A stretch of 64,000 bases of DNA, from NCBI GenBank assembly GCA_024398845.1, contig JAKSIM010000006.1:1-64000 (forward strand), given 5' to 3'. The notes beneath the pieces were generated by a model that had not been told where the DNA came from, did not search any database, and was given only the letters and a program-made list of their open reading frames with translations. Shown piece by piece: positions 17,449 through 26,439 of this stretch (position 1 is its first letter; every line of letters begins with the position of its first letter). A program made the position numbers and the translations under genes. Origin of the DNA: Fibrobacter sp. Its GTDB lineage: Bacteria; Fibrobacterota; Fibrobacteria; Fibrobacterales; Fibrobacteraceae.

Positions 17449-17561
17449 CCAAGGTCCTTGCCATAGTTGCCGCAACGGCATTCACTCTCATGACGCTCCT
17501 CATGGGGAGTAGCGTACTTATACTGCTATTCCCCAGCATATCGGCGAGCCTCCCCCTGTAG
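17445..17561 (+). CDS. Small single-helix membrane protein, 38 residues
   Basis: A GTG at 17445 overlaps the LysM gene's TGA (GTGA) and opens a frame of 38 residues ending in TAG at 17559-17561. Its sequence begins MTKVLAIVAATAFTLMTLLM and continues GSSVLILLFPSISASLPL: one Lys, then almost entirely hydrophobic or small residues. It ends 9 nt before the histidine kinase ATG, whose ribosome-binding site (GAGGTGGA) lies just past the stop. The position, overlap and transmembrane composition favour a real coupled ORF that could modulate the kinase, but a chance frame cannot be excluded. Confidence 0.5.
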   Translation: MTKVLAIVAATAFTLMTLLMGSSVLILLFPSISASLPL

Positions 17562-17570
17562 CGAGGTGGA

Positions 17571-19622
17571 ATGCCGATTAAGTTCTCAAAAAACAATCTT
17601 TTGTTTGTAGCGTTATTCGCTGGCGGTATTGTTTTGCCGACGGCGATTCTTTCGTTTTTGAGTTTTCGTAATATTCAAAACGAAATCTTTTTAGCGCAAA
17701 AAACATTTGACGAGAACAGAACATCATTCCAAAAAGAAGTTGAAGAAGCCATTGCCAAAGAGCAAGAAAAAATTTATCAGGAAACCAAAGCGGCATCGTT
17801 ATTTTTATACGAACAGCCCCGCAGTCTTTTGGAATTTGGTAACGCAACAGCCTTTAAAGATGTCAACGGCATTGAAGCCATTTTTTTATACAATGACGGG
17901 AAACTAATTTACCCTGACATTTCATCGCGCTACTTTTATAAAACGGCAGAATTTTCAGATGCCGTAGCAAGCCCCATTGAGCAGCAACTCTTTCAAGAAG
18001 AACAGCAAAGTCTCCAAGATAATGCAAGCTTTATAGCGCGATCCATGCGCATGCTTCATTCCCCCTTTGAAACAAAGAATGAGCAAGTCCAAAATATTTT
18101 GGGTTTAACCCGCCTCGCCTATAAAAGTCAAAACTATCCCGAAGCATTGAAACTACTCAAGGTGTTGGAGCAGCACCCACACCTGCAAGGCTACCTGCAC
18201 GCGGACCTCACCCGCTCGGTCAACTTATTGCACTTCGAAATTTTGGTCAAGCAAAAAAAACACCAGGAAGCCGAAGACTACTGTCTTGAAGTTCTCAACC
18301 AGTTTTTGCAAAGCGAGCACATTGAAAACATCGCCTCGGCAAGATTCTTCTTTGAAGAAGCTTTTACGCAAATCCTCTCTTTTGAAGACCTGAGTCAAGA
18401 AAAACGCGAAGCGTTCTGGAACCTCCGCTCCAATTTCAACCATCAATTGGGTTATACCAACATTCTTGCAAAATACAAGGATCAATTCATTGAGTTGATG
18501 GATAACGAATACATGTCCAAGGACGGCATTCTCTACCGAAGCGAAGGAAATACCACGTTGTTCAAAATGAGTTACCCGCAACTCTCGGGAAACCAAATTG
18601 TCATTGCGAAAATTGACAACGAGAATTACCAGAACCGCCTTTTGGACCGAGTCAAATCGGTTTCACGTAGTTGGAAAAATATCCCCTACACCATTATCAA
18701 CGAAAACAACGACATTTTAATGGGAGCAGTCCCTGACAGCGCCTCTGTACTCACGCAGGTTCGCATCAGCGACGCTTTTAATTGGGAATTTACGCTCTAC
18801 GAAAAAGACGTCAAGGAAATCCGCAACGAATCCCGTCAACGCATGTTCCTCATGTACGGGCTTCTATCGTTCTCGCTTATTACAGTCATCCTCGGTTCCT
18901 TCTTTATGCTCCGCTTTATTTCACAGGAACATAAACTTCTCGCCATGAAGGCGAACTTCCTCTCGAGCGTTTCGCACGAACTCAAGACACCACTCACATC
19001 CATCAAAATGTTCGCCGAAATGATGGCGCGCGGTCGCGTTCAAAAAACTGAAAAAGTTCAAGAATATTCAGGCCTTATAGGCAAAGAAGCTACGCGTCTT
19101 GAGAACCTTATTGGAGCCATTTTGAACTACACTCGTATGGAGCACGGGACCGGAGCCTTCAAGTGGGAAAAATTGGATTTTTCTATTTGTGTCCAAAAAG
19201 TTTTTGACGCCGTTGAAGATATCGGTGTCGAGAAGGGACTTTCGTTCCATACTCACTTTGCTCCAAACGTTTTTGTAATGGGCGACTATACAGCACTATA
19301 CAGCTTAGCCCAAAATCTCATTGAAAACGCCATCAAGTATACCAACGCCCCCGGTGATATTACCATTAACGTATACAACGAAGAAAATCGCGGCGTATTT
19401 TCTGTTGCCGATACCGGAGTTGGCATTCCTTCTTCGGAACAAAAAAATATATTTAATGACTTTTATAGAGTGGGCGATGAAATGACTCGCAGTACAAAAG
19501 GTTCTGGTCTTGGGCTAGCCATTGTAAAACGTGTCGCCGAGACCCACAAAGCCACAATTTCTCTTACCAGTAAACCCGGCAAAGGTTCAACCTTTACGGT
19601 TAAATTCAAAAAGGTAGACTGA
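17571..19622 (+). CDS. Sensor histidine kinase with large TPR-like extracytoplasmic domain
   Basis: Protein of 683 residues. One membrane helix near residues 8-28 and a second near 425-447 bound an extracytoplasmic sensor of about 390 residues. That region includes a PDC-like stretch (GIEAIFLYNDGKLIYPDISS) and TPR-like helices (SQNYPEALKLLKVLEQHPHL, KKHQEAEDYCLEVL). The cytoplasmic part has the H-box SVSHELKTPL with His469, the N-box NLIENAIKYT, G1 DTGVGIP and G2 GSGLGLAIV. There is no HAMP domain. The partner regulator starts 2 nt after its stop. The signal is unknown; its neighbours (LysM protein, small membrane ORF, propeller protein) suggest envelope or cell-wall state. Confidence 0.93.
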   Translation: MPIKFSKNNLLFVALFAGGIVLPTAILSFLSFRNIQNEIFLAQKTFDENRTSFQKEVEEAIAKEQEKIYQETKAASLFLYEQPRSLLEFGNATAFKDVNGIEAIFLYNDGKLIYPDISSRYFYKTAEFSDAVASPIEQQLFQEEQQSLQDNASFIARSMRMLHSPFETKNEQVQNILGLTRLAYKSQNYPEALKLLKVLEQHPHLQGYLHADLTRSVNLLHFEILVKQKKHQEAEDYCLEVLNQFLQSEHIENIASARFFFEEAFTQILSFEDLSQEKREAFWNLRSNFNHQLGYTNILAKYKDQFIELMDNEYMSKDGILYRSEGNTTLFKMSYPQLSGNQIVIAKIDNENYQNRLLDRVKSVSRSWKNIPYTIINENNDILMGAVPDSASVLTQVRISDAFNWEFTLYEKDVKEIRNESRQRMFLMYGLLSFSLITVILGSFFMLRFISQEHKLLAMKANFLSSVSHELKTPLTSIKMFAEMMARGRVQKTEKVQEYSGLIGKEATRLENLIGAILNYTRMEHGTGAFKWEKLDFSICVQKVFDAVEDIGVEKGLSFHTHFAPNVFVMGDYTALYSLAQNLIENAIKYTNAPGDITINVYNEENRGVFSVADTGVGIPSSEQKNIFNDFYRVGDEMTRSTKGSGLGLAIVKRVAETHKATISLTSKPGKGSTFTVKFKKVD

Positions 19623-19624
19623 CC

Positions 19625-20335
19625 ATGCAATACAAAATACTCATCGTCGAAGACGAAGAAATAATCCGCCTCGGTCTCCAAGACAATTTCGAGCTGGAAA
19701 ACTACATCGTAGAAACTGCATGTGATGGCGAAGAAGCCATAGCGAAAGCAGACTCCTTCCAGCCCAATCTGGTCCTTTTGGACTTAATGATTCCCAAAAA
19801 GAGTGGCTTTGAAGTTTGCCGCGTAATTCGCAAAAAGCATCCGGAATGCTTCATTATTATGCTTACGGCCAAAACCGAAGAAACAAGCAAAGTTGCAGGC
19901 CTTGAAATGGGCGCCGATGACTACGTGACAAAGCCCTTCTCCATTTTGGAACTGCTTGCTCGCGTCAAGGCGTTTCTCCGTCGCGCAGAAACAGCAACCC
20001 CAAAAGTGGAAGCGGCACCCTCATCGCAGGACGCTATTGATTTTGCCGACATCCATTTGGACTTCAAAAAGTACGAAGCCACAAAAGCCGGCGAACCGCT
20101 CGAAATGTCGGCCAGAGAATTCCAGATTCTCAAATACTTTTGGTCGCACCGCGGTGAGGTGGTTCTCCGTGAAGACCTGCTTCAAGAAATTTGGGGCTAC
20201 ACCCCCGACAATATGCCGTCAACACGCACTATCGACAACCACATAGTAAATCTCCGAAAAAAATTGGAAGAAGACCAAGCGAACCCCAAGATTATTCTTT
20301 CAATTCGCGGTGCCGGCTATAAATTCGACGTATAA
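19625..20335 (+). CDS. OmpR/PhoB-family response regulator
   Basis: Protein of 236 residues. The receiver domain has the acidic pocket VEDEE (residues 8-12), phospho-acceptor Asp53 in LVLLDLMIP, Thr81 and Lys103 (VTKPFS). The C-terminal winged-helix domain (residues about 135-236) ends with RTIDNHIVNLRKKLE and IRGAGYKFDV, typical of PhoB-type DNA binding. It should be phosphorylated by the kinase encoded directly upstream. No PhoB-like operator could be identified reliably, so the regulon is unknown. Confidence 0.95.
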   Translation: MQYKILIVEDEEIIRLGLQDNFELENYIVETACDGEEAIAKADSFQPNLVLLDLMIPKKSGFEVCRVIRKKHPECFIIMLTAKTEETSKVAGLEMGADDYVTKPFSILELLARVKAFLRRAETATPKVEAAPSSQDAIDFADIHLDFKKYEATKAGEPLEMSAREFQILKYFWSHRGEVVLREDLLQEIWGYTPDNMPSTRTIDNHIVNLRKKLEEDQANPKIILSIRGAGYKFDV

Positions 20336-20339
20336 GACT

Positions 20340-22859
20340 ATGGTTAAAGCATTGTTCAAAAATTGCAAGGTTCGTGGGCTCGCCGCATTGCTAGCCCTGC
20401 TTTACGTATTTTCGGGCAATGTTTTTGCAAGCAAAATGTCCTACACCCTTCAAGAAGCCATTTACCGCTTTGAAATGAAGGGCGAAAACGAAGAAGCATT
20501 TAGGCTTCTCGAGAAAGTAGCCAAAGAAGGGGACAAAGAGGATCGCGAGGCCGCCTATTTTTACCTCGGTAAAATTCAGGAACTTTCGGGAAATATTTCT
20601 TCTGCAAATTTTTACTACGGTCAAAGTCTTTCCCATACCACTGAAACAGCAAAAGCCTATTGGCTCGCCACACGAGAAGCCCAAACCAGCACTACCCACG
20701 AAAAACTTTTAAAGAAGCGCATCCCGCTAAATTCCCCCATCAAAAAAATTTTCAAGGGGCAAACCACCTACCTTCTATTAGAGAATCATTCCGTAAAACG
20801 ATTCGAAAACGACACCCTGATTACGGTAAAGACTTTTATAAATGCAGAGTCAGATATTCTACATATTGACGATCAAGGCATTTGGTACCAGTCTCCCGAA
20901 AAAGACAGTCTACAATTCAAAGCCTTCGGCAACACCAACGCATCAAGAGCATACCCCATAGCAGCAACAACGTCTCTCTTTATTAAGGGCGACAACGCAC
21001 TTGTTCAAAGTCCCCACACCTTGACCCTACTCAACAAAAAAGGCATCAAGGTCCAAATCGACGAGAAATACGCCAACTGCAACATTGAAACTTTTTACGC
21101 AACCACTGGGCACTACATTTTAAACTGCCCCGACAATTCACTGCATTTTGTATCGGACGAGGATGGCGAAGAAACCTACACCATCACCCAGTTCGAAAAC
21201 ATCAAGCAGGTTCTAGTTGATAAAAAAGACATCCTTTTACTTTCGGGCAACACTCTTTACTGCTATCAACCCAAAATCAGTGCGAACGCCCGCTGGAAAC
21301 TCACCTTTAGTAATGCAGATAAAATAATCTCATTTGAGAACCGCATTGTAATTCTCGAAGCATCTGGAAAAATTTCACTGATTGATAAAAACGCAGGAAA
21401 AATCATATCTATTATCCACAGCGACGCCGATGAAATTCAAGAACTCGCCCAAGGCACACTCGGGCTATTCACCAACGAAGGGTCCCTAACCGTCGTTGAC
21501 ACAATCCTACGTCCCATGTGGAATTTCAATTTTGCAAAACCCATTACAAACGCAGTCATCCATACCGAAGACAACATTTACCTTTCGTTTGGAGACAAGT
21601 ACCTACAGGGAATTGCACCGCACTATTACGGTATGCGACCGCTACTCTCGGAATACCTGGCAAGACGCGCAAGCATTTACACCGAGAACGGGGAATGGGA
21701 CATTCTGCCCGACATTTTGGATTCCATCTTTAAGTTGGAACCAGGCAACGCCGAGGCGTGGCTATTCAAGGCACTATATTTAGAGCACAACCAAGGAAAT
21801 GAAAAAGAACGTCAAAAAGCTTGGGCCGAAGCCGTTCGTCATTCGGTGAGCAACCCCTACGCCACACCGCTCATTTTAAACCGCTATGGAAAAACCATTG
21901 GTGCCAAGTTCGTTAGTCTTTTAAACATTTCTCCAAAGACCCGCTACCCACAGCTGTTCGGAAGCAAAAAGAATCTGTACACCATTGATCCAGCCGCCGA
22001 GCGGCTCCTGTGTCTTAATGGAGAAACCGGTGAATTGCGTTGGCACAAAGCCCTACCGAAATTAGATAAAAGTCCCGTTATGGCCAACGACGAAAACACT
22101 TTGGCGTTGGTATCAGGTTTTACACTCAACATTTTTGATTTAGGCAAAGATCTTCCTCCAGCAACGTTGCAACTTCCAGGAAAGGCGTTCAACATACAGA
22201 TTAACGAAAATGCGATTTACATAGCCACTTGGAATGGATTCTTGCTAAAGGTACTCCGTCCCGAAGGGAAGCTCGCCTGGTCCAGAAAAATCTTCTCCAT
22301 TCCATTCTTGTTCGCCAAAAAAGACTCTGAATTAAACTTGACCAGCCTAGAAGGGGACATCGTCCACCTATGGGATGGTTCCGGACAAATTAAAAGCAAT
22401 GGTCTAAAACTGCAAACGGGTGTTTCTCTTTTAACTCAAGCCGATTCCATATTGGCCATCGCCTCGCAAGACAATAAAATTTACCTCTACAAATCAGCAG
22501 ACAAGACCGAGCCGACCCAGCTTTTAATGGAATCTCCCATAGTATCCCTACAAACGGCCTCAAGCCAGGGGAAGTCCTACCTTATAGTAGGCCTCTCGGA
22601 CCAGACCCTTTTGTGCTACACCCCGAACGGGACCCCCGTCTGGAAGTTCCAAGGCAAGAACAGCGTATTCAACACGCCGTTCATTCATGACGGCAATATC
22701 TGGATCGACCAGGGCAATGAGGTCGTCTCGATATCGTTAAAAACAGGAAAAATTTCCCAAAAATTCAGCACCCCAGGGGGCGCCGGAACTCCGTTTGTTT
22801 TAAACAAAATTTTATATACGGCCTCTTCGAAAAGACTTCTTTACGGTTTTTCTCTGTAA
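20340..22859 (+). CDS. Exported TPR and beta-propeller (PQQ-like) protein
   Basis: Protein of 839 residues. The ATG at 20340 lies 4 nt past the regulator stop and gives a signal peptide (LAALLALLYVFSGNVFA); a longer frame overlapping the regulator is less likely. Residues 35-95 look like Sel1/TPR helices (EEAFRLLEKVAKEGDKEDRE). Most of the rest alternates short beta-strands with WxxG/D blades, and GETGELRWHKALPKLDKSPV near residue 560 and TPNGTPVWKFQGKNSVFNTP near 770 resemble PQQ/WD-like propeller blades. A second TPR-like segment lies near 450-500. It is last in the operon and probably works in the periplasm with the two-component pair. Confidence 0.75.
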   Translation: MVKALFKNCKVRGLAALLALLYVFSGNVFASKMSYTLQEAIYRFEMKGENEEAFRLLEKVAKEGDKEDREAAYFYLGKIQELSGNISSANFYYGQSLSHTTETAKAYWLATREAQTSTTHEKLLKKRIPLNSPIKKIFKGQTTYLLLENHSVKRFENDTLITVKTFINAESDILHIDDQGIWYQSPEKDSLQFKAFGNTNASRAYPIAATTSLFIKGDNALVQSPHTLTLLNKKGIKVQIDEKYANCNIETFYATTGHYILNCPDNSLHFVSDEDGEETYTITQFENIKQVLVDKKDILLLSGNTLYCYQPKISANARWKLTFSNADKIISFENRIVILEASGKISLIDKNAGKIISIIHSDADEIQELAQGTLGLFTNEGSLTVVDTILRPMWNFNFAKPITNAVIHTEDNIYLSFGDKYLQGIAPHYYGMRPLLSEYLARRASIYTENGEWDILPDILDSIFKLEPGNAEAWLFKALYLEHNQGNEKERQKAWAEAVRHSVSNPYATPLILNRYGKTIGAKFVSLLNISPKTRYPQLFGSKKNLYTIDPAAERLLCLNGETGELRWHKALPKLDKSPVMANDENTLALVSGFTLNIFDLGKDLPPATLQLPGKAFNIQINENAIYIATWNGFLLKVLRPEGKLAWSRKIFSIPFLFAKKDSELNLTSLEGDIVHLWDGSGQIKSNGLKLQTGVSLLTQADSILAIASQDNKIYLYKSADKTEPTQLLMESPIVSLQTASSQGKSYLIVGLSDQTLLCYTPNGTPVWKFQGKNSVFNTPFIHDGNIWIDQGNEVVSISLKTGKISQKFSTPGGAGTPFVLNKILYTASSKRLLYGFSL

Positions 22860-22863
22860 AAAA

Positions 22864-22885
22864 AATAAAAAAGGGCCTTTTTATT
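22864..22885. terminator. Probable bidirectional terminator
   Basis: AATAAAAA (22864-22871), loop AGGGCC, TTTTTATT (22878-22885). It sits 4 nt past the last gene of the ten-gene run. The stem is AT-only, so it may be weak. Confidence 0.45.
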
Positions 22886-23006
22886 CCATTTTGGCCTAAT
22901 CTGTAAATTTTTTTTAGTGGCTTTTTTTGCAAAAACTCACTACATTTTCATTATAATGTGGTGTTTCTTTTATGTTAAAAGAAACATATATGTTGATGAA
23001 GGGATT

Positions 23007-24782
23007 ATGAGCGTTTTGAGACAAATTTGTGGGTTCTTAGGCAATACCGTTTTATTGTTTTCGGCAATAGGACTAGTCGCTTGCAAAGAAACTCCAAAAG
23101 ACAACACCATTGCAGACGATTCTGAGTTTCCGCGTAACGAAACTCTGTATATTGGAGGTTATGATTGGGCTCCTCCGGCAACATTCAACCCGTTGGATTA
23201 TAACCCGAACTTCCCGATTGATGGCAACATTCGTTTAATGTACGAAACTTTGGTGACTTACAACCAGCTGAGCGGTAATCTTGAGCCAATGCTTGCCGAT
23301 AGTTTCGTTCAAACAGATTCTTCTGTGACCGTTCACTTGGATTCGAGGGCAAAGTGGAATAACGGCCAACCGGTGACCATAGATGACGTCTTATACACAT
23401 TCCACATAGACTCTATTTTACCGACGCCGCGCCACGAGAATTGGGAGTATATCAGCTCTATTGACGTTTCCAACGACAACAAGATTACTTTCAATTTTGC
23501 AAAGAATAAAATCAACCCGCTCATTATTTTGAACGCCATTGCAGAAACTTCGATTTTGCCAAAATCCATTTTTGAGCCTTTGATTAAATCAGCTCAGAAG
23601 GGAAAGAACTTCGACTTTGCCACCATTACCGATTTTAAGAACGACTCCATTCCGGTAGTCTCTGGACCGTACAACCTCAAGACTTACTCTCCCGACAAGA
23701 TTGTTCTTGAACGCGATGACAACTATTGGGGAAACGTCAAGCACGATGGTAAGAAACCTGCACCCAAGTATATTATCCACTCGCTCTACAACGGAAACAA
23801 TCACTTTAATAGTGCAATGACCAAGGGCAACCTGGATATTTCTTCCATATTCCTCCCGAGAATTTGGGACAAGGCAAAAGACAGCATCCGCGCATGGAGC
23901 CGTAACGAGCCCTACCATCTTCCGGGATCCATCACAACGCTTATCGTTTCTCACCTTGACGCTCCGATGAATGACGTAGCATTCCGCCACGCCATGGCCG
24001 CAGCCATCAACTACGAAAAGATTAAAACTCGCGCCATTTCGAACTACACTCCCGCCCTCCAAGCTGGATTTATTCTGCCGTTTGGTGCCGAGAGCAAGTT
24101 CTTTAACAAGAGCGATGCCGATGAATTCAACTACGGCTACGACGCCGAAAAGGCCAAGAAGATTCTCTCCGATGCAGGCTACACTTGGAATGGCGAAGGC
24201 AAGCTACTGGATCCCAAGGGCGCTCCCGTTAGAACCATTAGCATTGAATGCCCGTCCGGCTGGACCGATTGGGAAGACGCCATCAAGGTGATTGTATCGT
24301 CCTTCCAGGAAGTCGGTATTCCGGCAGAAGAAAAGTTCGTGGACTTCAGCATTTGGGATAAGGACCTGCGCCAAGGTACATTCGATCTCGCTATGAAGAC
24401 CCAAACCGCAGACCTCTCTTCGGCAACGCCGTGGGCCCGCTTTGATCAAGTTATGGGCACTGTAGGCGGTGTCAAGGCTCGCGGCGAAGACGCCTTCTCG
24501 AACCAAGGCCGCTTTGAAGACGCCAAGGCAAACGAGTTGCTCGCCAAGATTCCGACAATTACCAACGAAGCTCAACTCGTAGAAGCCTATCGCGAACTGA
24601 ATAAAATCTTCATGCAAACGATTCCGGTAATCCCAGTGATGTACCGCCCAACGCACTTCTACCAGTTCTCCACGAAGCATTGGACCAACTTCCCGACCGA
24701 AGAAAATCCATACGCTCCGCCACTGAACCTGGTGGTCGCCGCAGGTGTGAACGCCCTCTGGGAAATTCAACCCGCGAAATAA
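23007..24782 (+). CDS. Family 5 extracellular solute-binding lipoprotein (oligopeptide-type)
   Basis: Protein of 591 residues from the ATG at 23007, preceded by GAAGGGATT. The signal peptide ends at the lipobox SAIGLVAC, so it should be lipid-anchored. The body follows the OppA/DppA family: LMYETLVTYNQLSGNLEPML (near 78), WNNGQPVTIDDVLYTFH (near 117), FRHAMAAAINYEKI (near 330) and a late VIPVMYRPTHFYQFS. Family members bind peptides or nickel for an ABC importer. No permease or ATPase gene is nearby, so the partner transporter must lie elsewhere or the protein works alone. Confidence 0.9.
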   Translation: MSVLRQICGFLGNTVLLFSAIGLVACKETPKDNTIADDSEFPRNETLYIGGYDWAPPATFNPLDYNPNFPIDGNIRLMYETLVTYNQLSGNLEPMLADSFVQTDSSVTVHLDSRAKWNNGQPVTIDDVLYTFHIDSILPTPRHENWEYISSIDVSNDNKITFNFAKNKINPLIILNAIAETSILPKSIFEPLIKSAQKGKNFDFATITDFKNDSIPVVSGPYNLKTYSPDKIVLERDDNYWGNVKHDGKKPAPKYIIHSLYNGNNHFNSAMTKGNLDISSIFLPRIWDKAKDSIRAWSRNEPYHLPGSITTLIVSHLDAPMNDVAFRHAMAAAINYEKIKTRAISNYTPALQAGFILPFGAESKFFNKSDADEFNYGYDAEKAKKILSDAGYTWNGEGKLLDPKGAPVRTISIECPSGWTDWEDAIKVIVSSFQEVGIPAEEKFVDFSIWDKDLRQGTFDLAMKTQTADLSSATPWARFDQVMGTVGGVKARGEDAFSNQGRFEDAKANELLAKIPTITNEAQLVEAYRELNKIFMQTIPVIPVMYRPTHFYQFSTKHWTNFPTEENPYAPPLNLVVAAGVNALWEIQPAK

Positions 24783-24797
24783 CTTATTTTAAACTGC

Positions 24798-24824
24798 AAA
24801 CGCGTCCAATGGGGCGCGTTTTTA
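24798..24824 (+). terminator. Terminator after the solute-binding protein gene
   Basis: AACGCG-TCC and GGG-CGCGTT form a GC-rich stem (24799-24820) with a TTTTTATTT tail. Confidence 0.8.
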
Positions 24825-24860
24825 TTTATTTTTAGGAAAAATATTTAAAGGAGTAGAATC

Positions 24861-25652
24861 GTGGGAAAGACACGTTTTATTTTGCCTAATGCATTTACAA
24901 GCATGAACTTTTTACTCGGCGTATTTTCGATATGCTGGGTGACGGGGGCATTTACCGCGAAAGACCCGATCCTCATGGGTGCGTACTTTATTATTCTCTG
25001 CGTGCTCCTCGACAAATTGGATGGTTTTGCCGCACGTCTCGTCAACGCAAGTTCTGAATTCGGCGCTCAGTTCGACAGCCTTGCCGACCTCATCGCCTTT
25101 GGACTCGCCCCCGCCTTCTGTATTCTTTTTGCCTACAAGGGCATGGCCCCCTCGTTCTTTGAAGCGAACATTCCTCTTATGGCAGTAGCCTTCTCGGTAT
25201 ACGTACTCTGTGCAGCTATGCGTCTCGCCAAGTACAACGCCTGCGACTCCGACAGCTACCACCACCATTTTTCTGGTATGCCGTCCACCTTCGCCGGTGC
25301 GATTAACGCAATCCTCGTGGTGTTCCTCAAGAACAAGGACGCCTTTAGCGACGTCACTTCCCCGGTGATTTACATTCCGGTGATTGTCATGCTCATTACG
25401 GGCATTCTAATGGTGAGCCCGCTCTTCCTCCCGAAGCTCCAGCCACGCAAGAACAAGGCATTCAATTTGTTCCAAGCTGTACTCATCGTCATCACCTACA
25501 TCGCAGGCTTTATGTTCATCTCCCAAAAGATGATCATTCTCGAATACCTGCTGTTGCTCGTGGCCTGCTACATTGTAATCGGTTTTGGCGTGGGTCTTGT
25601 GCAGCGTAGCAAGATTATCGAAGAAGCCAAGGCTTGCTCTAGCGATAAGTAA
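24861..25652 (+). CDS. pssA: CDP-diacylglycerol--serine O-phosphatidyltransferase
   Basis: Makes phosphatidylserine from CDP-diacylglycerol and serine, the precursor of phosphatidylethanolamine. The protein has 263 residues. The GTG start follows AAAGGAG with a 7-nt spacer. The CDP-alcohol phosphotransferase motif is complete: DGFAARLVNASSEFGAQFDS followed by LAD (D54, G55, A58, R59, G68, D72, D76). About eight membrane helices are visible, the last with LLLLVACYIVIGFGVGLV. It is flanked by terminators and so is monocistronic. No psd gene is adjacent. Confidence 0.93.
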   Translation: MGKTRFILPNAFTSMNFLLGVFSICWVTGAFTAKDPILMGAYFIILCVLLDKLDGFAARLVNASSEFGAQFDSLADLIAFGLAPAFCILFAYKGMAPSFFEANIPLMAVAFSVYVLCAAMRLAKYNACDSDSYHHHFSGMPSTFAGAINAILVVFLKNKDAFSDVTSPVIYIPVIVMLITGILMVSPLFLPKLQPRKNKAFNLFQAVLIVITYIAGFMFISQKMIILEYLLLLVACYIVIGFGVGLVQRSKIIEEAKACSSDK

Positions 25653-25671
25653 TCGAGATTAAACTTTTAAG

Positions 25672-25697
25672 ACGCGCCCCTTGGGCGCGTTTTTTTG
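25672..25697. terminator. Strong terminator between convergent genes
   Basis: ACGCGCCC-CTT-GGGCGCGT (25672-25690) followed by T7 separates pssA from the convergent peptidase operon. Confidence 0.9.
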
Positions 25698-25717
25698 TTA
25701 GCCTACACGGTCAAAGA

Positions 25718-26419
25718 TTAGCAAGTGCGGTCAAAGCGTTCCAGGAACTCCGCAAAAGGGGCGCCATAGCGTTCAAACAGGAGTTCCGAAGCCAAGCGAG
25801 GAAGTTCAAGAGTTACGCACTCCAGATGGCGCTCTTTGCACCACGTTCCAAGGCTCCCCGGTGTGCTGTAGCCAATGTCCGGGACCCAAGGTAACCCGAA
25901 CGTGGACCGAAGTCCCTGCACCAAAGACGTTTGTGCGGGAGCATCGACACAACCTATTGGCGAATGCATCGACAGGATGGAAACGGGCTTTAGCCCCTCA
26001 ATTAACGCGGTCAAAGCCCGCGTTTCGGGTTCACCACCGGGAGCACTACCCGGTGACAAAAGCGTGTCCCTAGAGGCCTCCAGAATGGAGCGAGAGGGGA
26101 CCGGAGACGCCACCCAGTTGCTTGTGGCAAAATTGCGGTTCAGGTCCACGCCATTTGCGTTTCCACGGGTCCCGAGCACGACTCCGTCGGGATTGGCGCA
26201 CAGTACAAATGCAATAGACCTGAAGTTTGCGTCAAATGCACGAAGGGCGCGACTGAGCAAGAAGGTCGTCTCGGCTTCCTCACCGTGAATTGCGGCAAGA
26301 ACCAAAAGTCGGCAAGAATCGCTACACGGGAAGTACCGCAGTGGAGCGCCCAGGACGCTCGTACCGTAGACCTCTGATTTTAGCCGGAGGACGCCACGAT
26401 GCTCTTTAGAAAACTCCAT
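25718..26419 (-). CDS. M14-family murein peptide amidase (MpaA-like)
   Basis: Protein of 233 residues. The ATG at 26419 lies 9 nt after GGAGG; the TTG at 26428 directly abuts that site and is rejected. Zinc-carboxypeptidase residues are visible: HGEE (His and Glu ligands, near residue 46), the arginine/asparagine stretch NANGVDLNRNF (near 88), SMHSP (third ligand, near 150) and TLELP (general-base Glu, near 205). Such enzymes cleave the L-Ala-gamma-D-Glu-mDAP bond during murein peptide recycling. No signal peptide, so probably cytoplasmic. It is last in the operon ruvC-M15-M14. Confidence 0.85.
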   Translation of the reverse strand: MEFSKEHRGVLRLKSEVYGTSVLGAPLRYFPCSDSCRLLVLAAIHGEEAETTFLLSRALRAFDANFRSIAFVLCANPDGVVLGTRGNANGVDLNRNFATSNWVASPVPSRSILEASRDTLLSPGSAPGGEPETRALTALIEGLKPVSILSMHSPIGCVDAPAQTSLVQGLRSTFGLPWVPDIGYSTPGSLGTWCKERHLECVTLELPRLASELLFERYGAPFAEFLERFDRTC

Positions 26420-26439
26420 ACGAAACAACCTCCATTGAC

